Positions 1 to 7,941 of a stretch of DNA of 64,000 bases are shown here, one piece after another. Both the position numbers and the translations under genes were made by a program. Source of the stretch: Rheinheimera faecalis (GTDB taxonomy: Bacteria; Pseudomonadota; Gammaproteobacteria; Enterobacterales; Alteromonadaceae); contig NZ_JAJOYT010000003.1 of the NCBI RefSeq assembly GCF_021290965.1, forward strand, positions 310,001 to 374,000, in the 5' to 3' direction. The notes under the pieces were generated by a model, which saw nothing but the letters and a program-made list of their open reading frames with translations, ran no database searches and had not been told where the DNA came from. The number at the start of each line of letters is the position of its first letter. Position 1 is the first letter of the stretch.

Positions 1-115
1 ACTTTTGGCCTTGATTAACCAGTGCATCAATAGCTTGCCATTGGCCTTGTCGAAACTGCGCGGCTGGGTTAGCTAACGCAGTTTTCAGTAAGAGCTCTGC
101 CTGCTGTCTGTTCAT
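1..115 (-). CDS. RecQ-like ATP-dependent DNA helicase, N-terminal fragment
   Basis: Only the first 38 codons lie in the window; the gene continues leftward past position 1. The peptide starts MNRQQAELLLKTAL and contains FRQGQWQAIDALV, which resembles the Q-motif region (FRxGQxxAI) just ahead of the Walker A box in RecQ-type DEAD/DEAH helicases. The ATG at 113-115 has AAAGGA six bases upstream, a good ribosome binding site. Helicases of this family unwind DNA 3' to 5' in repair and recombination. The ATPase and helicase domains are outside the window, so subfamily (true RecQ or a RecQ-like paralog) cannot be judged. Confidence 0.7.
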   Translation of the reverse strand, partial: MNRQQAELLLKTALANPAAQFRQGQWQAIDALVNQGQK

Positions 116-263
116 GATCAATCCTTTGATGAAGTTGACGTTACTCCAGAGGTTACCCGGAGCAGCTCAAACAGGAAGTTGTTATCGAATGGTTAATAAC
201 TATAGCAAGCTATAGCTACTGAAGGCGAAAGTACTAATTAAATGCACTGATTAAATATCGGGG

Positions 264-1511
264 CTAACTAAGACTATCCAAACGCTTTTGCAAAAACCGC
301 TGTTCCGCCTGTTGGCTGGTCTTACTTAATGCGTGCTGATAATAAAGCTTTGCCTGTTGGCTCTGGCCGAGTTTTTGGTGCAGATCTGCTAAAGCGGCGT
401 CGAGCAGGTGATACTGTGCCAGTTCGCCACTTTGTTCCAGCGCCAGTAATAGCGGTAATGCAGCGGCCGGGCCTTGCGCCATACTGATGGCTACAGCGCG
501 GTTTAACAGCACTACAGGCGAGGCTTCGAAGCGATACAGCACATCGTACAAAGCGACAATTTGTGGCCAGTCTGTACTTGCTGCATCCGGGCTTTCGGCA
601 TGAAGTGCGGCAATAGCGGCCTGTAAACCATAAGGGCCAATACGACGGCCAGTTAAAGAGCGTTCGACCAGCTGAATTCCTTGTTGGATCAGTGATTGAT
701 CCCATAAGCTTCTGTCCTGATCGGCCAGTAATATCAGATCACCTTGTGGATCGATGCGGGCAGAGCGTCGTGATTCCTGCAATAACAATAAAGCCAATAA
801 GCCCATAGTTTCAGAATCGGATTGTAGCTCCAGCAATAAAAAACCAAGCCGTATAGCCTGAGCTGACAGTTCTGCGCACAACAACTGATCGCCTGAACTT
901 TGGCTATAACCTTCGTTAAACAGCAGATAAATCACTTTAAGCACCGTATCCAGCCGCTCTGGTAATTGCTCTGGAGTGGGGATTTCGTAAGGAATAGCGG
1001 CGTCACGGATTTTATTTTTTGCCCGCACTATACGTTGGGCTATGGTGACAGGACTGGTTAAAAAAGCTTTGGCAATTTGCTCTGTCGTCAGGCCACAAAT
1101 TTCGCGTAAGGTGAGCGCAATTTGGGCTTCGGTGGACAAAGCCGGGTGACAGCAGGTAAAAATTAGCCGAAGCTCATCGTCTTGCCAGTTTTGGCTGTTT
1201 GGCTCATCGGCCTGAAAAGCTTCGCCTTCTTCCTCTTGCTCAAGCAGCCATTGCTGCTGATATTTACGTTGGGTTTGCTGCTGACGAATTTTATCTATGG
1301 CTTTAAATCGCCCTGTTGAAACTAACCAGGCCCTGGGTTGTTTCGGTAGCCCATCAGCAGGCCATTGTTGTAATGCGCAAGCAAAGGCCTCCTGCAGAGC
1401 TTCTTCGGCCAGTTCAAAATCACCCAACAGCCGGATCAGGGTGGCCAGCACCCTGCGGCTTTCTTGTTGGTACAGCGCCGAAATGGTTTCGGTTGTGACA
1501 ACCTGGTTCAA
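264..1511 (-). CDS. ECF RNA polymerase sigma factor, ECF42-type with C-terminal TPR-like extension
   Basis: Protein of 415 residues. The first ~170 residues are a sigma-70 ECF core: region 2 (ALYQQESRRVLATLIRLLGD, then ELAEEALQEAFACALQQWP) and region 4 (LREICGLTTEQIAKAFL, then TIAQRIVRAKNKI). The remaining ~240 residues are the helical DUF6596/TPR-like extension, including VIYLLFNEGYSQSSG, that marks the ECF42 group; plain ECF factors are only about 180-200 residues. ECF42 factors lack a classical anti-sigma factor, and their extension controls activity. The gene follows two DGPF-family genes, the context typical of this group, and an ECF42-like promoter lies upstream of the operon. The start is TTG at 1509-1511 with a weak ribosome binding site; no ATG or GTG is nearby. 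Confidence 0.9.
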   Translation of the reverse strand: MNQVVTTETISALYQQESRRVLATLIRLLGDFELAEEALQEAFACALQQWPADGLPKQPRAWLVSTGRFKAIDKIRQQQTQRKYQQQWLLEQEEEGEAFQADEPNSQNWQDDELRLIFTCCHPALSTEAQIALTLREICGLTTEQIAKAFLTSPVTIAQRIVRAKNKIRDAAIPYEIPTPEQLPERLDTVLKVIYLLFNEGYSQSSGDQLLCAELSAQAIRLGFLLLELQSDSETMGLLALLLLQESRRSARIDPQGDLILLADQDRSLWDQSLIQQGIQLVERSLTGRRIGPYGLQAAIAALHAESPDAASTDWPQIVALYDVLYRFEASPVVLLNRAVAISMAQGPAAALPLLLALEQSGELAQYHLLDAALADLHQKLGQSQQAKLYYQHALSKTSQQAEQRFLQKRLDSLS

Positions 1512-1523
1512 AAGTTCAGGAAC

Positions 1524-1931
1524 TCAAGAGCTTTGCATGCTGGCAAAATCAGCAGCAATGTGCTGAATATCTTCAGGAAAATCTTCCATATCCTGAACTT
1601 GCCGCACTTCAATTACTTCGTTATCACCAGCCGGACATAAACTGGCCCAGTGAATAGCTTCGGCTCTGGAATTGACTTTGATCATCCAAAAACCACCTAG
1701 CACTTCTTTGGTTTCAGTAAAAGGACCGTCTGTGACCAATGGCTTACCGGCTTTAAAGCTGACACGAGCTCCCATAGAAGGTGGATGCAAGCCTTCACAG
1801 CTCATCAAAATACCTGCTTCCTGCAGTTTTCTGTTGTAGTCCATCATGGCTTCTACTGCTGCAGCTTCCGGCATCGCACCTGGTGCTGCGCTTTCATAAC
1901 CTTTAGGGATCATCAGTAACATAAAGCGCAT
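1524..1931 (-). CDS. YCII-related DGPF-domain protein (second copy)
   Basis: Protein of 135 residues of the YCII/DGPF fold. The diagnostic TDGPFTETKEVLGGFWMI lies in the middle and EVIEVRQV near the C terminus. Family members are small ferredoxin-like alpha/beta proteins whose biochemical role is mostly unknown, and they are the usual targets and neighbours of ECF42 sigma factors. The ATG at 1929-1931 follows the stop of the upstream DGPF gene by one base, with GGAGG six bases ahead of it, so the two are very probably co-translated. The sigma factor starts 12 bases after this stop. It is longer than the other DGPF protein and has a different N terminus (MRFMLLMIPKGYESAAPG), so the two are diverged paralogs. 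Confidence 0.9.
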   Translation of the reverse strand: MRFMLLMIPKGYESAAPGAMPEAAAVEAMMDYNRKLQEAGILMSCEGLHPPSMGARVSFKAGKPLVTDGPFTETKEVLGGFWMIKVNSRAEAIHWASLCPAGDNEVIEVRQVQDMEDFPEDIQHIAADFASMQSS

Positions 1932-1932
1932 G

Positions 1933-2277
1933 TTAAACCTCCAGTTGTCTTATAGGACGTACTTCAACAGAACCCACCCGAGCAGCCGGAATACCAGCAG
2001 CCAGCTGTATCGCTTCGTTTAAATCTTTGGCTTCCACCAGATAAAAACCAGCCAGTTGTTCTTTGGTTTCGGCAAAAGGGCCATCGGTTAACAAAGTTTT
2101 GCCAGCGCGAACGCGAACAGTAGTGGCAGTGTCTATGGGTTGCAGTGCTTCGGCAGCAAGCATACGGCCACTATTTTGCACCGAAGCCGCGTAAGCAAAA
2201 CATTCTTCGTCTTTTGGACTTTCTGGCAGCGAATGCAGCAGTTTTTCATCGCTGTAGACTAAGCATAAATATTTCAT
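1933..2277 (-). CDS. YCII-related DGPF-domain protein (first copy)
   Basis: Protein of 114 residues, MKYLCLVYSDEKLLHSLPES at the N terminus, with the signature TDGPFAETKEQLAGFYLVEA and C-terminal GSVEVRPIRQLEV. This is the canonical short DGPF form, a single YCII domain. It is the second gene of a four-gene operon (NTF2-like, DGPF, DGPF, ECF42), 26 bases after the NTF2-like stop, with AAAGGAAAGC ahead of the ATG. The family is known as the conserved partner of ECF41/ECF42-type sigma factors; its chemistry is unknown and I do not assign one. Confidence 0.92.
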   Translation of the reverse strand: MKYLCLVYSDEKLLHSLPESPKDEECFAYAASVQNSGRMLAAEALQPIDTATTVRVRAGKTLLTDGPFAETKEQLAGFYLVEAKDLNEAIQLAAGIPAARVGSVEVRPIRQLEV

Positions 2278-2303
2278 GGCAGCTTTCCTTTTTACGGCCC
2301 TTG

Positions 2304-2732
2304 TTAAGCTTCTGGTGTCAGTTCAAATAATACGGCTCCAGATACCATATCAAAAGGTACAGAAAAATGGTCATGAATAATACGCCATTGGCCTTGTTGT
2401 TTTTGCCAGCCTTGAGTCAGCCGCATCCAGCAGCCCTGAGTTTCGCCTTTTTCATTGCTGCCCTCGCAGTACACTAAAGCGTGGCTAAAAGCGATCGGGT
2501 CGTTTTGCTGGATCTTTAAATCGCGCAGTTCAAACTTTGAATGGCCACCAGGGCAGAATTCCATGCATTTTTGCCAGTGGGCTTTGTAGGCCGATTTACC
2601 GGTAAACTGTAATTGAGCAACTGCGTCATAAGCAATCAGTTCATCGGCGTAAAACGCCATGATCTGTTCCATGTTCTGGCTGGCAATTGCTGTTGCCCAT
2701 TGTGCTGCTAACTGTTGAATGGATTGAGTCAT
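2304..2732 (-). CDS. NTF2/SnoaL-like protein
   Basis: Protein of 142 residues with the cone-shaped NTF2-like pattern: N-terminal helices (QLAAQWATAIASQNMEQIMA), then FYADELIAYD and a C-terminal sheet with GWQKQQGQWRIIHDHFSVPF. The GxWRIxHxHxS ending is typical of SnoaL-like/ketosteroid isomerase-related proteins. There is no signal peptide, so it is cytoplasmic. It is the first gene of the ECF42 operon, and a candidate ECF42 promoter lies 32-59 bases upstream of its start. The ribosome binding site is AAGGAGAA seven bases ahead of the ATG. Substrate and reaction cannot be read from the sequence. Confidence 0.85.
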   Translation of the reverse strand: MTQSIQQLAAQWATAIASQNMEQIMAFYADELIAYDAVAQLQFTGKSAYKAHWQKCMEFCPGGHSKFELRDLKIQQNDPIAFSHALVYCEGSNEKGETQGCWMRLTQGWQKQQGQWRIIHDHFSVPFDMVSGAVLFELTPEA

Positions 2733-2763
2733 GTTAAGTTCTCCTTAGGTTGATTCCTTTATT

Positions 2764-2791
2764 AGTCGTTAGCGGTCTGGTTGTTTCGACA
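2764..2791 (-). promoter_or_regulatory. Candidate ECF42-dependent promoter of the NTF2-DGPF-DGPF-sigma operon
   Basis: On the minus strand TGTCGA (2791-2786) is followed by exactly 17 bases and then CGACT (2768-2764), 32 bases before the NTF2-like start codon. ECF42 promoters described in other bacteria have TGTCGA at -35 and a CGA/TC-type -10 element, so position, spacing and both elements fit autoregulation by the sigma factor encoded in the same operon. Confidence 0.7.
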
Positions 2792-2911
2792 GCCTTCGAA
2801 AAATAATTTGTATTTATTTGCTCTGACAGGCTCAAAGCTACGTAAAAACCAACATTCAGCAGGAAACAGTGCTACAAGGGATGTCTAATCCTGCAGCAGG
2901 CCAGAGTAGTT

Positions 2912-3922
2912 ATGCCACAACGTCAAACTTATACCAGTGTAGCTCTTGAACAGGCTGCCCGGCCTTTGTTGCAATTAGTGCAGCATCTGACAGGGTTGGA
3001 TACCACATTTTTAACCCGCATTGACTGGAAAGCACTGACTCAACAAGTGGTGTTAGTAGAAGGGCAACAGGCGATACCAGTGCAGGAAGGTGCTGAGGTG
3101 AGCTGGTCAGATTCGATGTGCCGTTTATTGTTTGATGCTCAATTGGAGCAGTCTGATGCTGTGCCTGCGTTATTTCCTGATTCAGGTGGGGCTGCTTTAG
3201 GCATGCAAAGCTTTTTTGCTTTGCCTGTTTTATCCGAAGGTAAAACCATTGGTACTTTGTGTGGCACCAGCACAGAAGCTGTAGTGATTTCGGAACACAC
3301 CTTCATCAGTTTAAAACTGATTGCCGATGCCCTTGCATACCAGATGGCTTTGGACCAACAGATGCAGCTGCAACACAAGAAGGCCAAAGTAGCGGAAAAA
3401 ACTATAGATAAGCTGTATCAACAAGCGCAGCAAATGGAAAACTTAGCCCATACCGATGAATTGACTGGTCTGGATAACCGCAGAGCTTTTCAGACTAAAT
3501 TTGAGCAGTACCAGCTTCAGTCGGAAACTCAGGGCACGGCTTTAGCTTTGATGATGATTGATATTGACGAGTTTAAACAGCTGAATGACCAACATGGCCA
3601 TGAAACAGGTGATTTGGCGTTACAACAATTGGGGTCTGTGTTGGCGGCTGTGGCAAGGCAAAGCGATATAGCTTGTCGTTTAGGCGGTGATGAGTTTGTG
3701 TTGGCAGCAACAGACACCACGGCTGAAGGTTTATTGCATCTGGCAGAGCGGGTCCAGCAGCAGTTTAAACAGCAGATGCAGCAATCAGGTCTAGTCAGCA
3801 GTTTAAGTATAGGTATCGCCAGTACAGTGGACAGCCCTTTGGATCAGCTGTTACAACGAGCCGATCAGGCGTTGTATAAAGCCAAAGAGCTGGGGCGGAA
3901 CAGAGTTGAATTGGCTGATTAA
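2912..3922 (+). CDS. GAF-domain diguanylate cyclase
   Basis: Protein of 336 residues without membrane segments. Residues ~10-160 form a GAF-like sensor (LLQLVQHLTGLDTTFLTRID; FALPVLSEGKTIGTLCGTS), a short coiled stretch follows, and residues ~180-335 are a GGDEF domain (AHTDELTGLDNRRAF at its start). The active site GGDEF is at residues 258-262 and an RxxD inhibitory I-site (RQSD) sits five residues before it, so the enzyme should make cyclic di-GMP from two GTP and be product-inhibited. The gene is divergent from the ECF42 operon, and its stop overlaps the stop of the convergent hydrolase gene. The GAF ligand is unknown. Confidence 0.93.
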   Translation: MPQRQTYTSVALEQAARPLLQLVQHLTGLDTTFLTRIDWKALTQQVVLVEGQQAIPVQEGAEVSWSDSMCRLLFDAQLEQSDAVPALFPDSGGAALGMQSFFALPVLSEGKTIGTLCGTSTEAVVISEHTFISLKLIADALAYQMALDQQMQLQHKKAKVAEKTIDKLYQQAQQMENLAHTDELTGLDNRRAFQTKFEQYQLQSETQGTALALMMIDIDEFKQLNDQHGHETGDLALQQLGSVLAAVARQSDIACRLGGDEFVLAATDTTAEGLLHLAERVQQQFKQQMQQSGLVSSLSIGIASTVDSPLDQLLQRADQALYKAKELGRNRVELAD

Positions 3923-4932
3923 GGGGCTGCGACTGGCTTTTCACCATTGTATTTGTGCTGACGAAACCAGTGCAACATCGCCTGACGTTCCTGCTCTTTG
4001 TAGTCGGTTAATAAATGATCGGCGTCCTGAAATTCAATCAGTTTTACCGGACGTTGTAGCTCTGTCAGTTTAGCTGCCAGTCGTTTTGAATTGTCCGGGT
4101 TTACTCTTTGGTCTTTGCCACCATAGATTAATAGGATCGGTAAGCTGGATGGCAATTCTTCCGCCCAATACAACACAGAACGTTGTTGCAGTTCCTGTTG
4201 TTTGTTTTGGTCGTAATTGGGGATCAGGCTACGGAAAATAATCTCCATCTCCGGAAGACGTGGTAGCTCTGTAATTAAGTCTGTTGGTGCACCTGTAATG
4301 GCCATAGCGCGAATATCATCACGTTGGCGCGCAGTCAGGTAACTCATCATGCCACCTCTGCTGATGCCATATAAAAAGATATTATCAGCGTCTGCTGCCG
4401 GCAGCTTTTTCGCCAGCTCAATCAACTGGTGAATGTCATTAATATCATTGCCGCCAAACTGGTCTTTGCCATAGGTCTTTTGGTCCTGTGGTACTGAGCC
4501 GCGGTATTGACTGGCCAGCACAATAAAACCTTGTTGGGCTAAAGGGCTTAATTGGCGTAATACCGAAACAAAATCCAGCCTGCCTAAAGCCGAATTTCCA
4601 CCTCTGTTATAAATAATCACAGGCCATTTTTTTGCTTGAGTGGTTTTAGGCTGTAAACCCCAGGCTTGCACCAGAAAATTGTCAGACTGGTATTCCAGCT
4701 GAGCACAATCCAGCTGTTGTTGGGTTGTTTTGAACTGTTGTTCAGGTAATAACCAGGGGGCGAGCCAGTGATCCAGTTTGTACCAGGGCGTTTGTTGGCG
4801 AATATCATCGACCAGTTGCTGATAATCAGGATAAAGTTCAAGGCAAGATTGTTGTTTAGCAAAACCGGGCCAGCTGTGGGCCAGGGCGTGGCCTTGATAA
4901 GAAAACAGCAGCACCAACCAAAACAGTCTCAT
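3919..4932 (-). CDS. Exported alpha/beta hydrolase, prolyl-oligopeptidase-like
   Basis: The protein starts with a signal peptide (MRLFWLVLLFSYQGHALA) and continues as an alpha/beta hydrolase of about 335 residues. The nucleophile elbow GISRGG (GxSxG) follows the preceding strand, GGKDQRVNPDNS matches the acid-residue loop seen in peptidase S9 relatives, and ADHLLTDY carries the probable catalytic histidine. It should be a periplasmic or secreted serine hydrolase; peptidase or esterase activity cannot be separated. I chose the ATG at 4930-4932, which has a G-rich ribosome binding site, over the TTG two codons upstream. It converges with the GAF-GGDEF gene and shares the stop codon region with it. 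Confidence 0.82.
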   Translation of the reverse strand: MRLFWLVLLFSYQGHALAHSWPGFAKQQSCLELYPDYQQLVDDIRQQTPWYKLDHWLAPWLLPEQQFKTTQQQLDCAQLEYQSDNFLVQAWGLQPKTTQAKKWPVIIYNRGGNSALGRLDFVSVLRQLSPLAQQGFIVLASQYRGSVPQDQKTYGKDQFGGNDINDIHQLIELAKKLPAADADNIFLYGISRGGMMSYLTARQRDDIRAMAITGAPTDLITELPRLPEMEIIFRSLIPNYDQNKQQELQQRSVLYWAEELPSSLPILLIYGGKDQRVNPDNSKRLAAKLTELQRPVKLIEFQDADHLLTDYKEQERQAMLHWFRQHKYNGEKPVAAP

Positions 4933-5015
4933 AGCCAACCCCGTGAATATTCGCTGTCTGAGTGTAACGCTTTGGCGGGTTAATTTGTGCTTGGGATTGT
5001 AACAAAAGTTAATTC

Positions 5016-5061
5016 GGGTCAGCGCAAAATTGAGCTTTTGGGCTTAATTTTACTCTGACCC
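5016..5061 (-). terminator. Long hairpin downstream of the PepSY partner gene
   Basis: GGGTCAG (5016-5022) pairs with CTGACCC (5055-5061), and inside it a ten-pair stem joins AAAATTGAGC with GCTTAATTTT around a small loop. It lies directly after the stop at 5069 of the minus-strand gene. It has no clear U run, so it may be a 3' stabilising or attenuating hairpin rather than a classical terminator. The GGGTCAG arms recur in other gene-end hairpins of this window. Confidence 0.55.
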
Positions 5062-5068
5062 TCTAATG

Positions 5069-5527
5069 TTAAGATTGTGGCCAATCCCATGAACCTACAT
5101 GCAGTTGACCTTGCCAGTCTTCAATCAATAACCAGACTTTATCTCCGGCTTTAGGTTGTGCCGTTGCTTTGGCGTGTACATGCTGGGCAAAAGAGCTGCC
5201 GTGCAGGATACTCAAGTCGGCTTCTGCGAATTCTTCAATGGCGGGTTGTTCTGCCGCTATCGCCATATAAGCCTGACGGATATTAGCGACACAACCTTCA
5301 CAGAATTGCAGGCTGAAATCTTTGACCCAATCACCATGATGCTGATAAGGCGCATCCAGCGTCAATGGAGTAGGTGTCACTTCAAAAGCGCCAATTTTCT
5401 GTGTTGGCCATGAAGGTGGAAACACAGGATTCATAGCTTCATACAAAAACCAGAATGGCAAAATCAGCACTAAAGCATTGAGCTTAAATTTATTACGTTG
5501 CCACCAGCTATCTGAGCGTTGTGCCAT
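5069..5527 (-). CDS. Small membrane-anchored protein with CxxC motif, partner of PepSY protein
   Basis: I do not recognise the family. The protein has about 152 residues: a hydrophilic N terminus, one membrane segment (LNALVLILPFWFLYEAM), then a presumably periplasmic domain with FCEGCVANIRQ, a CxxC that could bind a metal or heme or form a disulfide. Its ATG (5525-5527) overlaps the TAA of the PepSY gene as TAATG and has AGAGGTG eight bases upstream, so translation of the two is coupled and a joint function is likely. A longer reading frame runs 25 codons further upstream inside the PepSY gene but has no ribosome binding site. Confidence 0.7.
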   Translation of the reverse strand: MAQRSDSWWQRNKFKLNALVLILPFWFLYEAMNPVFPPSWPTQKIGAFEVTPTPLTLDAPYQHHGDWVKDFSLQFCEGCVANIRQAYMAIAAEQPAIEEFAEADLSILHGSSFAQHVHAKATAQPKAGDKVWLLIEDWQGQLHVGSWDWPQS

Positions 5528-6702
5528 TAAGAATTCACCTCTGAAGTTGTGTAACTGGTTGCAGGTTCTGCACGGGCCGCTTTGATGGTACGACTGCCCC
5601 AAATCATAAAACCTGTGATCGACATGCCTGATAACAGCAAGCCAAACAGGAACCAGATTATTTTGGTCCAGATGCCACCTAAAGTGCCGTAATGCAGTGG
5701 ATCAGCTATGTGGCTCAGCACTTCAAGGCCACCCATTTGATCTGGTGTGTGTACATCTGTCACTGTACCTGTCCATGGATTGACTAATACTGAATAAGAG
5801 TACTGATCAAAGAATATGGAATCTCCTGAACCTGAAATCCGGTATAAATCGCGGTTGTGTTCTGGCATCATAATGTAAGCAGGTTGCAGCTCCGGCAAGG
5901 TCTGTTTGGCAATAACTAACGCGTCTTCCAGTGAGTAAGGTGGCGTGTGTTTTTGACCTGCTGCCGGCACTTCAGCGGCCGTCAGAATTTTAGGTTCGTG
6001 ATAAAAATCAATGTCGTTGTGCCATAAAATAGCCTGCACCAGATACCACAATCCTGTCAGACTCATCACCACTAAAAACCAGATGGACCAGACCCCGGCT
6101 AAACGGTGTAAATCGGTCAGCAGTGTTTTACGGCCTTGGTTCAATCGCACTTTAGGTTGAGTAAAAGACTTCCAGAAATTCTTATAAATCACTAAGCCTG
6201 TGATTAAAGACACCAACATCAGTATGGCCATACCGCTAACCAGATAGTAACCCACGCTATAGCTACTCTCCCACGGGAATAATAACCAGCCGTGCAACGA
6301 ACGCATAAAGGTAATGAAGTTCAGGCCGTAGTTCAGCTCTTGCACTGCGCCTGTGTACTGATTGACATAAGCTATGCCAAAAGGTGCTTTAGCTGTGGAA
6401 AATACAATGGCGTTGACCAGATAAGGTTCCATCACCAGTACTGTGCCAATTTCAGCATCAGGCACTTCAGCTTTAACCGCTGCAATCAATTCAGTGGCGG
6501 GTTTAACCGGCAGACTTTGTGGGTTTTCCGCTCTGGCATTGGGGTTGGTCAGCCAGGTCAGTTCATGACTAAAAACAGCAATGGTGCCCGTTAAACACAC
6601 AGCGCAAAAAATTAACCAGACAGGTAAACCTACCCAGCCATGTAATAAAAACCAGAAGCGTTGTTTTAGTTTAAACACCGGATACTCAGCCTTATTCAGC
6701 AA
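5527..6702 (-). CDS. PepSY-associated transmembrane protein (PiuB/iron-reductase-like)
   Basis: Protein of about 390 residues with four predicted membrane segments: one near the N terminus (FLLHGWVGLPVWLIFCAVCL), two in the centre (VGYYLVSGMAILMLVSLITG; VWSIWFLVVMSLTGLWYLV) and one near the C terminus (IIWFLFGLLLSGMSITGFMI). Histidines in FLLHGW, RSLHGW, LHRLAG and ADPLHYG are placed as in heme-binding PepSY_TM proteins. Relatives act in iron uptake, some as periplasmic ferrisiderophore reductases, and are usually Fur-controlled. The open frame begins with TTG at 6702 without a good ribosome binding site; a GTG at 6676-6678 preceded by AAGGCTGAG is an alternative start eight codons downstream. 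Confidence 0.85.
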   Translation of the reverse strand: MLNKAEYPVFKLKQRFWFLLHGWVGLPVWLIFCAVCLTGTIAVFSHELTWLTNPNARAENPQSLPVKPATELIAAVKAEVPDAEIGTVLVMEPYLVNAIVFSTAKAPFGIAYVNQYTGAVQELNYGLNFITFMRSLHGWLLFPWESSYSVGYYLVSGMAILMLVSLITGLVIYKNFWKSFTQPKVRLNQGRKTLLTDLHRLAGVWSIWFLVVMSLTGLWYLVQAILWHNDIDFYHEPKILTAAEVPAAGQKHTPPYSLEDALVIAKQTLPELQPAYIMMPEHNRDLYRISGSGDSIFFDQYSYSVLVNPWTGTVTDVHTPDQMGGLEVLSHIADPLHYGTLGGIWTKIIWFLFGLLLSGMSITGFMIWGSRTIKAARAEPATSYTTSEVNS

Positions 6703-6731
6703 GCTATTAAAATTGGCCTAATAATAATGCG

Positions 6732-6747
6732 GATAAGAATAGTTATC
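6732..6747. promoter_or_regulatory. Palindrome upstream of the PepSY gene, possible Fur-like operator
   Basis: GATAA-N6-TTATC forms an inverted repeat about 30 bases upstream of the PepSY start. It resembles the arms of a Fur box (GATAAT…ATTATC) but differs in spacing, so Fur control is only a suggestion drawn from the type of gene downstream. Confidence 0.35.
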
Positions 6748-6798
6748 AATAGAAGAATGGTTAGAGTGCCCCTGTCAAAGCGGGCACTAAAGCGGATA

Positions 6799-7716
6799 TT
6801 AGTGAGGTGAAGTTTCCTCTGCCAGACGTTTATCCAGCTTCAGACTGGCATTGGTCGCGTAGTCTCGACAGCCATTTGGGTTGACTAAAGGCTGGCTTGG
6901 ATTTGCGTCTAGTCGCTGCCACATCGCGCTTGCGCCAGGATGAGGCGTCAACAAAATATCACAAGGTAACTGGCTGATTTGCTGCAGTGCAGTGCGAAAT
7001 GAGGCCAGATAACCCGGATGGCTGCTGTCGTCACTATAGCGGTATTGGTCGTCTGAAATAGCGGTCAGGCTGTCAATATAGGCCATGTTAAGGCATTTTG
7101 TTTCATTACAGGAAACCCAGCTCCAACTGGTGCTGCCCGGAGTATGGCCTGGTGTAGCAATAGACTGTATCTCCAGTGAGCCAGCCGTCACTTTTTGGTT
7201 GTCCTGAATGGTGGTCACTTTGCTGACAACTACCATGGCCGGCGATTCTAAATATTGTGGGTCGCTCCGGCTGGCTTTACCGCTGCGCATCACTGTATCT
7301 GCAGGGGCTCGGGCATAAAGAGGCGCCCCTGTCACTTGTTGCAGATAAGCCATTCCACCACTGTGATCATGATGCTCATGCGACATTAATAACAAACGCA
7401 CATCCTGTAATTTAAAGCCCAGTGCTTCGATGTTGGCCGCAACCAGTGGCGCAGCTTTTTCAGTGCCACTGTCAATCAGTATATGGCCTTGTGGCGAGGT
7501 GATTAAAACAGCGCTGATGCCACAGGTACCAACATACCAACTATTACCAAAAATCTGTCGTGGAGTGGCAGGATCATCCCAGCCGGGATTGTCTGCGCAG
7601 CGGATTGGATCTGTGGGTTGCGGCACAGTTGCTGTAGCGACAGGGGCCGTGAGGTTTTGCGTAGAACACGCAGACAATGCAGCAAGAAGTACTAGTGCCG
7701 CCGAATGTTGTTTCAT
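6799..7716 (-). CDS. Subclass B3 metallo-beta-lactamase, putative lipoprotein
   Basis: Protein of 305 residues with a lipoprotein signal (LVLLAALSAC, Cys17). The zinc ligands of subclass B3 are all present: HEHHDH at 113-118 (the HxHxDH motif), His191 in ATPGHTPGS and His259 in LLTPHPG. Ser216 (YIDSLT) occupies the position where B1 enzymes have cysteine, as in L1 and FEZ-type enzymes. It should hydrolyse beta-lactams, including carbapenems, with two zinc ions in the periplasm. The gene stands alone, with the efflux operon downstream in the same orientation and no mobile element nearby, so it looks like an intrinsic chromosomal gene. The spectrum cannot be read from the sequence. Confidence 0.92.
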   Translation of the reverse strand: MKQHSAALVLLAALSACSTQNLTAPVATATVPQPTDPIRCADNPGWDDPATPRQIFGNSWYVGTCGISAVLITSPQGHILIDSGTEKAAPLVAANIEALGFKLQDVRLLLMSHEHHDHSGGMAYLQQVTGAPLYARAPADTVMRSGKASRSDPQYLESPAMVVVSKVTTIQDNQKVTAGSLEIQSIATPGHTPGSTSWSWVSCNETKCLNMAYIDSLTAISDDQYRYSDDSSHPGYLASFRTALQQISQLPCDILLTPHPGASAMWQRLDANPSQPLVNPNGCRDYATNASLKLDKRLAEETSPH

Positions 7717-7856
7717 CTAGAGCTCCATAGTGACGCAGGCCCGACAATCTGCATGCGTGTGATTCCACTGAGCTTATACCAAAGGTTGCCTGAGTTACAT
7801 TGCTTTTTGTCGAGACGGAAACCCAGGGTGAGTTCTAACTGAAGTGGTCGGAAGTG

Positions 7857-7900
7857 AAAAAAGGGCGTCCGTTGGGAATGGGACTAAGCGGACGCCCAAA
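7857..7900 (-). terminator. Rho-independent terminator of the efflux operon
   Basis: GGGCGTCCG (7863-7871) pairs with CGGACGCCC (7889-7897). Read on the minus strand, the stem is followed by TTTTTT. It lies 45-80 bases after the stop of the outer-membrane component gene. A second hairpin with arms GAGTCAGAG and CTCTGACTC (7912-7935) lies between the stop and this terminator. Confidence 0.8.
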
Positions 7901-7941
7901 GGTGAATCGTTGAGTCAGAGCCAATACTCTGACTCCTTGTC

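Noticed and set aside
190-235. Short repeat of CTATAGC near the ECF42 gene end
   Set aside because: Two short copies in AT-rich sequence without gene or operator context; too little to call.
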